From contig NC_018392.1 in assembly GCF_000208865.1 (NCBI RefSeq), forward strand, positions 186,001 to 250,000: 64,000 nt of DNA. The letters run 5' to 3'. The notes under the pieces are model-generated. The model was not told where the DNA came from. It saw only the letters and a program-made list of their open reading frames with translations, and searched no databases. The position numbers were made by a program, and so were the translations under genes. The stretch comes from Neospora caninum Liverpool. Lineage: Eukaryota > Apicomplexa > Conoidasida > Eucoccidiorida > Sarcocystidae. Shown piece after piece: positions 48,401 through 61,562 of the stretch (positions are counted from its first letter, which is position 1; each line of letters opens with the position of its first letter).

Positions 48401-51400
48401 GATTGTTCCGGCCGTGCTGCGCCGGTCGAACGTCCACGCTCCGCGTCTCTCTTCCGAGCAAGACAGCTCTTGCTCGATTTCTTCTTTGTCTCCTAGTCCT
48501 TCTGTTGATGATCCTTCGTCTCCTCTAGCGATGTCTTTGCGCTTTCTCTCATGCCAGAGGGAGCGTGAGGACGGAGGAGCGGTTTCTCTCCGCGGAGAGG
48601 GAGACGATTTGTTTCAAGAGACTCCAGTGTTTTCTCGCCCCTGGGGCGGAGACGAAGAGCAAGACGAGAACTGGGAGTGTCTTGAGGAGACAGAAAGAGG
48701 CGACAGCCAGGTGGACCGCATCGCATGCGAAACGCTTGTAAGCAGATTGTCGCGTTGATGGGGCGTTTATGCTTTTCTCTTTTTTTTCATGTCGTTTGCC
48801 GCTTGTTCTTCCTGCACATTCTTCTTTCCATTTCTCTTTCTTCATGGCTCTCCCGTGTCTTCTTTTCCTCGTTCCCGTGCCTTCTCTCTGTTCTTGCTCT
48901 CTTGTTTCTACTTCTTTCTATGTCTTCAGCAGTCTTCTCGTGAAGCTTTGTCTTGGTCTTTTGCCCCTGCGCCGCCCTGCAAACAAATCCGCTTCTCTCT
49001 CTTTTTTTTTGCTTACCTCCTCGCAGCTCCTTCGAGGCGTGGGCACCGACCGTCTCCTCCGGTTAGCTTCGTGCTCTCTGCTCGCGAAGACGGTCCATCA
49101 CTGTTTTCCTTCTCGGCGGATTCGCTCTCTCTCTTCTGCGTCCTCTTCCTCGCGTTCTCCCTCTCCTCGCCGCCAACTGCATGCGTCCGCTTTCTCGTCT
49201 TGCCCGTCAACTCAGCAGTTTCCTCGTTTTCGGTCAAACGGAAGCGACACCACTGCTCCGCCTTCTCGTTTCTCTTCCTGCGCTTCGTCTTCTTCTGCGC
49301 CGTCACGTTCTCCTTCTCTCTTCTTTTCTTCTCTCGCGCGGGGGAAGATCTCATCTGTCTCCTCTTCTTGTCACTGCTCGCCGCGCACTGTGGGGAGCAG
49401 CGACTCGACAGGAAGTTTGAGAGGAGTCCCCGCCGCCCCCTCCTCGAGGCCTGGTCCTCGTGCCTCGGACGCTCGCGCGGGGTGCAGTGTATATACACCT
49501 CGAGCTGCAGGTGGCCAACAGCGGGGCCGTGGGGAGTGGACGGAGGAAGGCGCAAGTGCTTTTCTGTCTCCTTCTCTGCGCCCTCAGAACTCGACGGAGA
49601 CCAGGGACGGACTGGGGGAGAGGCAGAGGGGCGGCAACGCGGAGGGGGAAGAAGAGATGGAGGAAGGAAAAGCGGATGCAGAGAAAGGGGAAGGAGCGAT
49701 TGAAATAGAGGAAGAAGAAAGAGGGAGAGGTGAAGAGGGAGAAACAGGCGGAGAGGCAAATGGAGAGGTGCCGGGGCAGCGTGTGCTTCGGCTGGACCGG
49801 ATGTGGGCTGGAGACAAGAGGGCGACGGTAAAGACAACGGAAAAGAGGGAGATGGAAGAGGAGAGGGAATGGCAGAGCGGGGAATGTCGAACTTTCTCTT
49901 TCTCACAACCAGAAGAAGAGAACAGGCGTTTTCTTTTTCGCGATTTCCAGGGCGCGAAAGAAGGCGATTTTCTGGAGGACACCCACGAAAGGTGCTCGAG
50001 CAGCTGCTGCGAAGAGGCCGGCAGCCGCGAGCTGCGGATGTGGGCCGAGGCGATCAATCTCTTCCTCTGGCCTCCTTGTCGCTCTTCTTCGTACCAACTG
50101 TCTTCTTCTTGTTCCCTCTGCTCTTCTCTGTACTTCCCGCACCAAGGGGACCAGGCGTCCTTTCCTCCCCTGGAGAGCCAGAACTATTGTGGGGCTCTCG
50201 CAAGGCAGACGCAGGTGCCCCGCGGGCTCCTGAAGACCCAGAAGTGTCTCCTTCCGTTTCTCACCCCACATCCACGCCCTGACGCATTTCTCCCTTCTTC
50301 CAGTCCCCTTCAACTTTTCCTCTCGCCTTGCCGATTCGCTGCTCTCTCGTCGGCGTCGACCGGCGACGCGTATCCGCACCTGGTCTCCTCGAAGGCGTTC
50401 CTTGGAGTCGACCTTCCGTGGGACGGCAGGGGGGCCTTCTCGGGTGTACATACAGCTAGTCGGTGCTGCTCCTTCGTCGCGTGCTGCGGGACTCGAGGGA
50501 CTGTGTGTTGCTGTGCAAGGAGAGAAAAGAGGAGTCGAGAGAGAGCGGAAAGAAGCCTCGAAGAGGCGAGGAGTCTCCATCGAAATCGAGAGGGAGGCAA
50601 CGACCTGTTCACTCCAAGGAGCGGCTCTGCTCCGAGCGTGGGGATCGACTGTCTCCACCCCACAAGGGGCAGAAACGGAGCGTGTGGGGCCGACTCGGGC
50701 CTGGCGGGAGGCATCGGCAGAGAGGACGTGAAAGGGACAGTGCGGCAGTTCGCTACAGGCCAAAGGAAACAAAGGAGGGAAGGAAGGGCCGTGCAAGTTA
50801 ACACTGAGACCACGAACGAAGACGAAGAACGAGGCGACAAGAGACTTCGGCGAACCGGACAGCAACACTCCTCGGTTGCTCTTCTCTCAGAGGCTGGAAG
50901 GCCTTTGCCGCTGGTACGTCTGGCCTGTCTCCTTCAGTGGTCACGCCACACTTCCCGTAAATCAGTCCGTCTCTTCTGTCCTCTCCCTCGTCTTTCCTCG
51001 GTTTATTGGAGGCCCCCTTCGCAGGCTTTTCTTCTTCTCTGTTTTTTTCGACAAGATCGGTTCTCTCGATTTCTCCTGGCTGCCCAGCTTTGCTCTCCTT
51101 CCGTCTGTGTTTCCGCGTACGTCTCTCTCCAGTTTTCGCCTTTTTCATCTCTCGTCGTTCCGCCTGGTCCTCGCCGGTGTCGTCCTGCAGGCTCACCGAT
51201 GGCTGCAAGCTGTAGGGCGCGAGAAACACGGTCTCCTTCCTGTCTTCTCCCGAGGTGGCCCGGAGCACGTAGCTCAGCAGCCTGTCTGTGCGGAATCTCG
51301 CTCGTATTCTTCCCCCGTCGGAAGCGCGCGGCACCACTGGCAAAGCCGAGAGGCTCTTCTGCTCTGTCTTCTCCAAGCAGAGAGAAGAGCAGGTCAGCAG

Positions 51401-51724
51401 CGCGCGCATGCCTCTCATTCCGTCTCCTGTTCCTTCCGTGGTCTCGTCAAGAGTCCCGCGGGGGGCTATCTGAATCAGCTGCGCGAACAGCTTGCACTTG
51501 GCCCATCAGATGAAGGCGAGACGCTTCCTGCGTCGGCCAGTCAGCCTCTGTTGCCTCTCCCTGGGGGTGCCTCCAACCCAAATGCGAAAGGGCCGTGGAG
51601 AGCAGCGGCGAGCCACGAGACGGCAGATGACAACTGGGTCAAATGGTGGTGCGATCGAATCGGCTTCGACGATTTGCGTCTCCGCCTCTTCACCTACGCA
51701 GTAGCCAATAAAGGATCTCTGTGA
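45409..51724 (+). CDS. PH-domain protein with a large insertion inside the PH fold
   Basis: Likely exons: 45409-45942; 46762 to 47961 (or 47997); 48393-48737; 49027-50913; and a last exon from about 51191 to 51724. All are phase 0, giving ~1500 residues. The first ATG has the context GGAAACATG. The first exon ends with a hydrophobic stretch (GLYMLASLAVAAATAL) that may be a membrane anchor. The PH start is clear at ~270: LLYEGWLMKESKWRRVWRPR, then YLILFA. A middle strand is TEIIPLSLEAV. The closing helix, RELRMWAEAINLF, with its conserved Trp, comes only at ~1032, so roughly 650 residues of Ser-, Glu- and Arg-rich sequence sit inside the domain. The C-terminal exon ends NWVKWWCDRIGFDDLRLRLF plus a short tail. 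PH domains bind phosphoinositides or proteins at membranes, but the ligand here is unknown. Exon 1 could be a separate gene, with this one starting at the in-frame ATG at 46447. The acceptor of the last exon is uncertain. Confidence 0.7.
45993..46106. repeat. 57-bp imperfect tandem duplication
   Basis: Two adjacent 57-bp units start at 45993 and 46050, each beginning TGAAAGTACCTAG. They share most of the following sequence, including ACATCTCTGTACACTG and a TGCATG core. The duplication lies just after the first exon of the PH-domain gene, in what is probably intron 1. Confidence 0.88.
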
Positions 51725-54700
51725 AAGACTCTTCAAAGAGACGCTGACCGGAAACGAAGAAGGCCACACATCTACATGGGTGTTACTCGGACGCCTTTAC
51801 ACGTATATGTACACACATGTGTGTCTGTTTGTACGAATACGACACGTGGGCGCCTCGATGCATACTGCGATCGACATCGTATTTGGAAAGAGGTGCACAT
51901 ACACTTCAATCCGTATGTCGGTTTACGCATATGTACATATATATATATATATATATGAGCCTAAATATATATACGTAGATGAGATTCTATCGATTGGGGT
52001 TCATAAATATATATGCGGGATGCGGAAAGTACATTAAACTTGTGATTGGGACAGGTGGATGGTGGCAGCCCGGTTTTGGGGTGTAAGGTGTATCTTTGTG
52101 TACAGTGAAACAGGCAGAGACGCCCGTGTTTGGTTTCGGCGACGGCTTTCGACGGCGCGGCGCCTGGTATAGGGAACGATTTTCAACGAATGTTTTGGCA
52201 CTCTTAGGGAAACGCGAGAAACTTCGGCATGGCCTAGACAGTTTCCCCCGTTTTCTTGCAAGAAAGGGGAAATGGGGCAAGAGGACAGAGAAGGAGAAAT
52301 GAGAAGAAAGCAGAGAGAAGAGGAACCAGTACGCGGGGGAGAGAATGGCGACATGAACACGAGGCGAGAACAAGGGCGGCGAAGGATCGGAAAAGGAGGG
52401 AAGTGAGAGTCCGTGGCGTATTCCGTCCGTCCTTCTTCCTTTGATACAGGAGATGACGGAGGAAAACGGGGTGCGATTCCAGTTCCGGCCTTTCTCAAAA
52501 AGAGTGCTTCTTTGTGCGTGCTCTCTCGAAAACAAGCGCTTCCCGCATCTGTCGCTCCTCCCAGTTATACCAGTCCCTTCTTTCGTTTGCTTTTTCCCTC
52601 TCTCTGACGGCCGTCGCCATTCACATCCACTTGCAAAGATCGGGGCCAATAGCCATCGCCATGGGCCGTCGAGTTCTTCTCAATTCCCTGATCGCTCCAG
52701 ACGTGTTTATTTTCCTCGCTTCTTCTAAAGGTGAAGGAAAACGAAGGCAACGAATCTGAAATTCTGTGGCGACCTCGCCCCCGTTTGCCTGTCTTCTCCG
52801 TCCTACGCCAGGACAGAAAAGGTGAAAGAGGGGAAACGCACAGAGGAAAAATCGATGCTTGTGACTCTTGTGGTGGGGTCTGGGTCCGCGCTGTCTCCCG
52901 CTGCGGAAAGCGCGGCGACAGCTTCTGGAAATCTCGGTGTCGATCCCCGTGAGGCGGTCTTTGCTGCCTGTCCTGTTAGTGTACCACTGCAATACTTGAC
53001 AACCGAACCGTGTTTCGCGAGCGCGCAGCATTTGACTTCGAACAACAACAAAGGAAACTCTTCTCCCTGGACACGTGCATATTTGAAGAGATATCAAAAC
53101 ACGTTGGCGTGTATCTGTCTTTCTAGGCGCTGTAGACATGAAAATATGTCCTTAACCATAAATAAACACATGTATGTATAATTATGTACATACATCCTCT
53201 CGTGGCTGTACGAGGGCCATGGTACGCGAGAGGCGTTTGGTTCGTGTGAGCGCCTCTTCGACTGTCTTTCCTCCCCGTACCGGAGCGTTGTTGCTCTCGC
53301 CGAGAGGAAAAACGGTGCTTTTTGAAGAAGCGAAAGCAACGGCAACCGACACTCGCCCTCCCAGAGCGCCACGCTGCAAAGCACACCCAGGCGTGAACCA
53401 AAGTTGACCGAAAAGCAACGAGTTCCCCCAGTGTCCCCGTGATCGTGTGCGGAACTACAGTGTCTAGACACCGGAACTGTCAACCCGACAGCGGATCGTG
53501 GAAACGCTATACAGGGTTTCCTTAGAGAGATCACCAGGCCACGAAAAAGAAGGGAGACCTGTGAAGGGAAGAGGCACATGGAGGTTTGAGGTAACTTACC
53601 GCGTCTTCACATCTGCTTCAACTCTCCGACGGACAACTAGCCTCCCATCAGCCTGAAAATGTGTGTCATGAAACAATCGGGAGAATACCTATGTGCATAT
53701 GCAAATATTCAAGTTGATGAGTACACCTATATCCATGTGGATGTGTATGTTTTTCAGCATCTGTGTCTTGATCCGTTTGAGGCGAGGCGAGTGGCGTGTG
53801 TGCCGTGCGCGTCGAGCTCTGATTCGCTTTGTGTCTGAGGAAGACAAGGCCAGCCGACTCCGGTAAATTCCTGCTGACGCGAGCCAGATGGCGTTCCTGG
53901 ACAAAGCACCAGAGGTGGGAGACTCGCAAGTCTTTGTACAGCCGTTCTTAAAGCTGAAGGGGCCAAATTTTCTCTGGGAAGCCCCGAGAGACTCGAGGGC
54001 AAGTCTTCGAAAATAAGCCGAGGAGTGGCCCAGGTGACAAAGCGCGAGGCAGTGGTTGAAACCTTTCCCGTTGCTCTTACGTCTCCACCTGAGAAGAGCC
54101 GGAGCAGAAGAGCCCGCTGTTCCCTGGGATCGGACGAGCTGCGGTTCCTTTTTCTCGCCTGTGGCGTATGCGCATCTTGCGATTCCGAGATAGGATGCTC
54201 GCTATCCTTGTTTCCCTTGTTTTCCTGCGTTCTGTAGACCCTGCGAAGAGAAAAGAATCGACTTTCGTGATACCGCGGCGTCAGAAGACTTCCGGTGTAT
54301 GTACACCCCCCGGGGCGCGCTGAGGGCGATCTCTCTCAGCTGGAGAGTGGAAGCGTTGTGCGAGCCGGAATCGAGAGGCCGTTTGTGGCCGTTTCCTTTG
54401 GTTTTTTTTCTTTTTCGGCTTCCCAGAATATCACTAGGCTTCTCGGCAGCACATGTCCCGTCATCTTTGCCGTCTTGTTTCCCCACCCAAAGTCCGCTCT
54501 CACTTCGTTTTCCTGTGCCAATCGCGCACCTCTTCCCGAGCCGCCAACAGCGTTCTCACCCCCCTCTGTACCCTCGAACAACTTTGCCGTGTTCCATCCC
54601 TCCCTTCTCCATTGTCTTTCTTTTCTTCTTCCGGAACAGTAGATAAGGCAGCAGCTTTCGTGTCGCCCCGTGCTTGGGTATGCGGAGGGCGATTCCGTCC

Positions 54701-55208
54701 CTTCTCTGTCTCCTCGTCCTGCGGGCGGCGGTCTACTCCCCGTAGGCGTTTGGTTTTTTTCACGCCGTATTCCTCGCCTTTTCTTTTCACCTTTGTCACA
54801 GAACCCTCTCCTCTCTCTTTCGTCTGTATTTGTCCTGTATCGCGCCGCCCGTGCTCCAGTCCTGTCTACCCCTTCTACACGTACCCTGTCTTCCTTTTTT
54901 GTCAAGCCTTGGGGTGCACAACACCCGCTGGCGCCTGTCTCTTCTATCAACTGTGTTTCTTGGCATATTCTTCCTTTTCCCTCGCGCGGTGCGCTTCCTC
55001 TCCGTCACGTATGCCGACCACGGATACAAACAGCGGTTAGAGCTTCCTGATATCCAAGCGGGTCTCGCTTCTCGTTCTCCTTTGTTTCTGTGCCTCTCGG
55101 GCCCCCTCGCGCGCGTCAGGTCTCCAGCTGCGCGAGACATGCTCCCTCTGCACTACAGGGAGAGACTGCCAGGTAGTTGAGTTGTCCCCCGTGTCGCTAA
55201 ATCGTGCC
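51725..55208. other. Intergenic region, no gene seen
   Basis: The spacer contains an (AT)n run at 51937-51956 and several TA-rich patches with AATAAA-like sequences, consistent with 3' sequence of the PH gene. From about 54400 it is strongly CT-rich up to 55100, as expected for the leader of the RBM5-like gene. Open frames in 52000-54400 are short and mutually overlapping. Confidence 0.5.
51937..51956. repeat. (AT)n microsatellite
   Basis: Twenty bases of AT dinucleotide about 210 bp after the stop codon of the PH-domain gene. Confidence 0.85.
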
Positions 55209-58200
55209 ATGATGTCGCGCAGCAGCCGCGAAGGCTGGTCGGAGCGGAGAAGCGAGAGGGAGAGAGAGAGTTCTTCTTCCTCCCGCCGAGATCGAGGGGG
55301 AGAGACGAGGCGCAGCGGTGGAAGTCACTCGGGTGCGAATGAGAAGTCCGAATCGTACTCGAGCAGTCGCAAGCGCACGTCGTCTTCCTCTTCGTCTTCG
55401 CCCTCGTATTCAGGCAGTCACAGTTCCGACCGCTCCTCCCGGAGACACGAATCGGAGCATGACAGGTCAGGCGAGAAAGAGGCGCGCGTTTCTTCTCCGT
55501 CGTCTCGTCGTCCCTCTTCCCCCCGTCAGCGTTCGTCTTCCTCGTCCTCTTCTTCCCGAACGTCTTCCTCGTCGTCTGCGTGGCCTTCCTCGCGTCACGC
55601 ATCTTCTTCCTGGTCGCGCAGTTCCAAAGAAGGCTACAGCTCCTCTTCGCGCCGAGAAAAGAGCCGGTCTCCCTCGCGGAGAGGCCGCGAGGGTTCTCGC
55701 GAGAGCCGCTTCGACCGGCGCCAGGGCTCTTCTCGGGTGTATGGACACTCGAGTCGGAGTGGAAGCCGCGAAGGCCGCCGAAGCACGAGCGCGATCAGCG
55801 ACTCCCGAGAGAAAGACCCGCTCTCGGGGCCGGCGGGGACCAGCGACTCGGAGCAGGAGGCGTCTCGGCGCGACAGCCGCAAAGACGATGCAGACGAGGT
55901 TCTTTACTCCTCCATTGCGGTTTTGGAAAACATCCCAGAGAACTGTACCGAGGAGGACGTCGAGGAACGCGTCCGGTCCGTCTCCATTTCCAAGGGATTC
56001 TCTGTCCCGAACGGCGTCACGTTCGCGCAAATGACACCGCAAGATCTCCGGGCTCAGCTGGGGAAGGCCTCGCAGAAAACGGAGACATCCGAGCCTGCGG
56101 ACGCAGTAATGACTGTAGCCTACGTCGATTTCCCCTCCGTCGACGCCGCCGCCAAGTTCCGGCGGTCTTGTCGAACAGGCGCACTCTTCCTCTTCAATCG
56201 CCACTGCGCCGTCCACCAACTTCCCGACCGCACCGCCGCCCTGGAAGCCGACGCGGGGCTCGCGGGCTCGCGGGGGCGCAGCGGCAAGGCCGGCGCGGTC
56301 TCTCTGCGCAGCGAGAGCTGGGCGTGCTTCCGCTGCAACGTGTACAACGTGGGTTCGCGCGCGTGCGCCAACTGTGGGGCGGCCGCCCTGGACGCGGACC
56401 CGGCGCAGGCCTCGACCGGAGACACCCGCGGTCGCGGCGCGAGGGGGACCGGCTCGGGCGCGAAAGGGACAGAAGCGGGCGTCGGCGGCTGGGGCTTCGA
56501 CCCGGTGGAAAACCCATCTGCCTGGATGGTGGTCATGGACGTTTTGGGTCTCGAAGTCGAGGACTTCTTGAAGGCCTTCCGCCGCGCGAGCCGGAAACTG
56601 CAGGCCGCGGGGGAGGCGGAGGCGAAGAAATCTGGGGACCCGAGCAAGGGCGACTCGGGCTCCGGGGCCTCGGGACGCCTCGAGATTCAAAAATGCGTCT
56701 ACGTCGAAGACGGCGCAAAGGAGGGGGGCGGGAGGCCTAACCACTTCCTCCTGCTCCGCTTCAGCGCCTCCGACGTCGCCATCGAGGGTTGGAAGTGCGT
56801 CAAGAGTCTCGTGGGCAAGGAGGTCGCCAGTCAGCTGTGTGGGGCGCGGGCCCAGGTTCTGACTCGGAAGGAAAAACAGTCCATGCAGGAAATGCTGAAG
56901 ATCGTGGAGAAGACCGGGTCGCGAGACGACAGCAAGGACGTCTCTGTCCTTCGCGTCAAACTGAAGGACCTGCAAGACATTGCAAGTGAGGGCTCTCCCC
57001 CGCTCGGAGAGACGCGAAACGGAAAACAAATAGAAGGCGTGCAAAAAGAAAAGACTAGATATCTCGGAGCATAGAGAGAGGGTAAACGTAGAGAAGTCGA
57101 CCAACCGAGAGAGCGATACACGCAACGCGACGGAAAGTCCCCAAAGTTTTCAGTGGTCGGCAACACAGTATATGACAGTCACGGCGCATGCCGAAAGCGC
57201 AGAAGACAACAAAAGAAAAACGAGACATCCCCGGAAACAGCAAACTACGTTTTTTCAGTCTCCGTTTTGCTTTTTGCTGGGTGTCTCCTCTTTCCCTGTA
57301 TTTCCTCAGAGGCATCTTCGGTGTATGAACAGCTCCTGCAACAGTGGCAAGGCCTGCTCCTCCCTCTGGCGACGAACCAGCCGCCGCCCCTGACGAATTT
57401 AGACGAGAAGAGCGGCTACTACTACGACGCATCCATCGACTTGTACCTGGACCCGACGACGAACTACTACATGACTTCCGTGGGGGACTACTACATCCAC
57501 GACGCGAACGCCTCGGCTCTGAGGCGTGTGTGCTCTTACGCGGACCAGCAGAAGCTGCTGGAACAGAGAGCCGAAGGTGGACGCGCCAAGGCAGATGGGG
57601 CTGGGGAGGCGGAGGGTGCGCGGGGGAGCGGCGGGGGCCCGTCCAACCCCGTGGACACTGTGGCATCTCTGCTGGCGGCGGCGCAGAAGACGGCGAGGGC
57701 GGCCAAGGACGCGCTGGAGCGAGCGAAGGAGCAGCGGGGACTCGATGAGGAACAGAAGCGGCAGAAAAGGCTGCAGGAGTTGCAAAAACTCGAAGACCAG
57801 CATCGACAGAACATGAAGCAGAAACAGCTACAAAAACAAGCAGCCTGCGACGCCATGTTCGACGAGTCCCAGGCGGGGTATGGACACGACCCCAACATGT
57901 TCACGCAGAATGGCTACAGTGCAGGTGGAAACGGTGGCGGGGCGTTTGGGCGGCAGATGGGCGGCGCCGGCCCTGAAGACGAGATGGCCCAAAACTTTGC
58001 GGGGAGGTTCGCGGGTTCGGCTCCTATGGGCTACGGCTTCCCTTCGGGGGGCGCCGGCGCTTCGGGCGTGTCTCCGAGCCTAACCAGCGGTGTCTCCGCG
58101 GGGCAGATGGGGTTCACCCCGCCTCCGCCTCCCCCGAGCGGACGAAGTGGAGGCGTGCCTGGGAAGGAGGGCCAACAATTTTTTCTTCCTCACCAGTACG

Positions 58201-58700
58201 GAGGAGAGAACGCAAACGTGGCTGGAAGAGGGAGGGGGAGAGGTGGAAGAGGCGGGGGCTTCAGTGGCTCTGACCGTGTGTTCGAAGACTCGCGACCGGG
58301 GTTCCTGGGCGTCTCGGGGATCTTTGAAAGGGGCGGGTCCACACAGGAAGACGAGGAGAGTCTTTCGCTCCCGAGCGGACAAATTGCAGAGGAGGGTGGG
58401 GCGAGAGAGGGACGAGACGCAGGAGGAAAAGAAGGAGGGGCGGGCATCTCTGGAGAGAAGACGAGCAAGGGAGACATCCGGGACGCCGGACAGAACGGCG
58501 AAGAAGACAAAGAAGAGGAGGCCTTCTGCTTCTTGTGTCTGCGCAAATTCACGTCGAAAGAGAGCCTGGCGGAGCACGAAACGAAGAGCAAACTGCATGC
58601 GTGGTTTGTCAGCGAACACGAGAAAAACCAACATCGACGAGAAGAGAAAAGAAAGAAAGAAATCGAACTTATGCAACTCTTGCAACTCCAGCTTGCATAG
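55209..58700 (+). CDS. RBM5/RBM10-like RNA-binding splicing factor
   Basis: Two exons, 55209-56985 and 57310-58700, join in frame to give 1055 residues. The start is the first of two adjacent ATGs. Residues 1-230 are Ser/Arg-rich (SR-like). An RRM lies at ~232-337 (SIAVLENIPENCTEEDVEER; VAYVDFPSVDAAAKF). A RanBP2-type zinc finger lies at ~371-392 (WACFRCNVYN, CANCGA; two CX2C pairs and the conserved Asn). A divergent second RRM-like region follows at ~428-550. The OCRE domain at ~627-680 has aromatic repeats (SGYYYDASIDLYLDPTTNYY). A Gly-rich segment follows, then a C2H2 finger at ~999-1023 (FCFLCLRKF, HETKSKLH). This order is that of RBM5/6/10, spliceosomal A-complex proteins that control splice-site pairing and alternative splicing; OCRE binds Pro-rich tails of SmN/B/B'. 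A nuclear location is expected. Unlike the animal proteins it ends ~32 residues after the C2H2 finger, with no G-patch. Confidence 0.92.
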
Positions 58701-61562
58701 CCGAACGGGGGGAGAGAGGCAGACTGGGACAGATATGTGGGGGAAAGAGGACAGGGAAGTCGAGGTGTTTATTTTCGGTAGCAGACGCGTCATCTGAAAA
58801 TGCTGGGATGTTCAAGTGCAGGAAGATACAACTGAGGACGAGAAAGGAAAAGATGGGTGGCAGTGAAGAGCAAACAAACAGTGAAGTGAAAAGGAAAGAA
58901 GAGAGGGAGAGGAAATGGAAGGACCATGTATCTGCTCCGAGGTCAACTTTGTTTCGAGAACGAGAAGAGGACGAAACAAAGGCCGACTATAAGCAGGAGA
59001 ACGCGAGAATAAAAATGCGTTTTTAAAGGGGAAGGGAACAGAGAAAGAGTTGTGTGGCGAGTGGAAAGCTGTGTATAGATTAAGGATGAGGAGTCTGTCG
59101 CTTGGTCGGCTCGACAAAGTGACGTTTTTTCCGGGACAGAGAGACGAGAGATCTTCATTTTCTCATCTCTTTTTGTCCCTTGCGTTTACACCTCTTTGTT
59201 TCTTCTTTCCTTCGGAGACGCCGGAACGTCCTGCTGCCTGTATCAGAGAAGAATTAATCTTTTTTTTTTTACCCAGGGAGCAGTTGGATACGTGGCGGCC
59301 TTTGCCCTTCCAAGTGAACAGAATATCACTCACACATCGTTCCACCCTCTCCTCTTTCTCCTGTCTTCTCTGTATCTTCTCTCATCATTTGGCCTTTTCC
59401 CATCATTGACTCTCTTCGCTCTGTTTCTCTTCCTTTCTACACCTCTAGCATCTGTCACTCGTGTTGTCGACGCAGTTGGTTGTACTCCGGTGAGGCGACG
59501 CACCCGTCGCCCTTACGTTGTCCTCCCCGACTATTCCTCCAGCACGGCACAGGTAGAAGACTGGAGAATATGTAAATATTTGTGTTTATTCTACAGATAG
59601 CTCTAATTCGCTTGGGCAGAAGCCTACACATATCTACTGGCCGGGGGGTTGGGTTTGGAAGATTCTTAGAAGGTAACGTCTTGCAACCAGTGGCGAATTC
59701 CCTGGCACTTTGAGAGGGTAGGATAGTATTTGTCAGGTTGACGCATGAGGGGCGGAGACTTATCCGGAACAAGAAGAACGGCAGGAGACACGCCACCCGC
59801 AGGCTGCGTTTGTCTCCACAAATAGGCACAGCAGGACGGCGTGAGTTATCTTCTTCTTCAGCTCCTCCAAGCGACTCGCAAAAGCTTGCTAGAAAACCAG
59901 ACACTGTCACAATTGCTCACGAAGTAGCCGTGGTCGTGCGAAACAGGCCTGTGTGGGCAGAGATGCTTTTTTCTCGAGAAGAACCGCAACACCGAAGAAC
60001 GTGCAGATGAGCATTTTCAAGCGTGTGCGATCGGTGAAGAAATCGTCTTCGGTGTCGGTTGGTCGCATAGCTTAGCCGAAAGCAAAGGCTTGTATTTCAC
60101 ACTAAGTACAGAAACCACCTTATTATACGTATCTGAAGGTTCTTCCCGCAGAAAGCAAGTTGCGAGCTTCCCACAGGGAACTGATTCCCGAATGGAGAAC
60201 GCGACAAGAAAAGCGTCAGTGACTGTATAACAAAAATAAAAGGGAATGGAGAAAAATTCCACCAACAGACCGGCTGTCAGGTACCTCCTCTGCCCTAGGA
60301 TGCTCCGGCCAGTCGGACGAGATCCTGAACGGGGTACAGATAAAGCACATCGAAGTGCAAGAGGCCACCTCTGTACCGACATCAGATTGCAAGCACAAAG
60401 GAGTCCGCACTTTTTGTGATCTATGTGTACTAGACCGGCTAACAGCATCAACTGCATGGACAGCGAGGAATCTTGCAGAAGCGATAAAGACGGGCCCGTT
60501 CCACACTTGGGGTTGCTACGCTCAAAAAGGCGTAGATTTCGACATTTTGCTGTTTCCGAGTGAAGTGCCTTTTGGGAGCGTAATTGTCGATTTTCATACT
60601 CCGCAGCATGACCAGCAGTAATATTTACACCAAGTTACGCCAGTCAGCATCCTTTTGGTAGAAAACCGCTCGACCTGAGGATGATCCCCGAGAGTTTTTA
60701 TACCCGCAGTCAAGGATCGGATGACGAGAAAAGTTCGGTGGAGACAGGCACAGAAAATTGGATCCTATATAGATATGCGCAGCTACTACCAAGAGATGTG
60801 TCGTGGATACAATTCTTCTGGTTCCCTATCATTCATGGCTAACACTCGGTCCCATATACCGGCAAGCGGTAAATAAGAGGTAAAAGAACACGAGGAAAAT
60901 GCCAAATCCAGAGAAAAAGGGCTATGATCTACACGCCGAAGCATCAGGCTGTTGCCTCGTGATCCAGACGCTTCTCGTGACACGATCTGCGCTAATGCAC
61001 GATTGTTCCTTGTGGAAACGCCGCCGCTCTTTGGCAGGTGTTTTGTGACAGTCAAAGCTAGCGATCACCATCACGAGAAGAAGAAAGTGAAATCCAAGCA
61101 ATTTAACCTAAGCAATAGATTAAGCAGAGGAAAGGGTGCGAGTTGTGTAGTCGCCTGAGAACCGGAAGCGAAGGCAGGATGCAGCATCTGAATACCTTGT
61201 GTGACGTGTGGCCAGCCCACGGGAAAGTCGCGCGGCGGATTATAAAAAAAATGCTCTCTGGGCAGAAGTTCCCGTGGAAGTTGTGGTGGTACTGATCAGA
61301 TTCTTGGTGGCGAGCCTTGTGGAACAGGGAAGCCGGAGAATCGGAGGCATTCGCGGAAGAACGCCGATGGCACAGGTTTAAAGGAGGAAAAAGTGAGGTT
61401 TTGCCCCTTCAAAAAACAGTGTATGCAGAAGAGTGACATGATGAGGCGGCTGGCCACCCATCAGAGAACTGATGCACAAACAAAAGACAAGGGTTGTTGC
61501 TTCATTGAGAAAAGCCGCTTAAAATCGAGCGGACACGGTAACAAAAGGGTCACATGAACAGT
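58701..61562. other. Convergent intergenic region
   Basis: This spacer lies between the 3' ends of the RBM5-like gene (+) and the SRS gene (-). It is purine-rich to ~59100, CT-rich at ~59140-59460, and AT-richer from ~60000. No frame has splice or domain support; those near 60017-60621 overlap on both strands. It probably contains both 3' UTRs. Confidence 0.5.

Noticed and set aside
48769..51513. Reading the full 914-codon frame as one exon
   Set aside because: The PH closing helix lies in this frame, but the start is in an intron-like CT tract before the acceptor at 49026. The C-terminal part past 50913 looks like intron sequence, while a different frame gives a sensible last exon.
60017..60621. 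Overlapping small frames on both strands in the convergent spacer
   Set aside because: Frames on both strands are open over the same bases and none has splice sites or domain features. This is likely 3' UTR or spacer.
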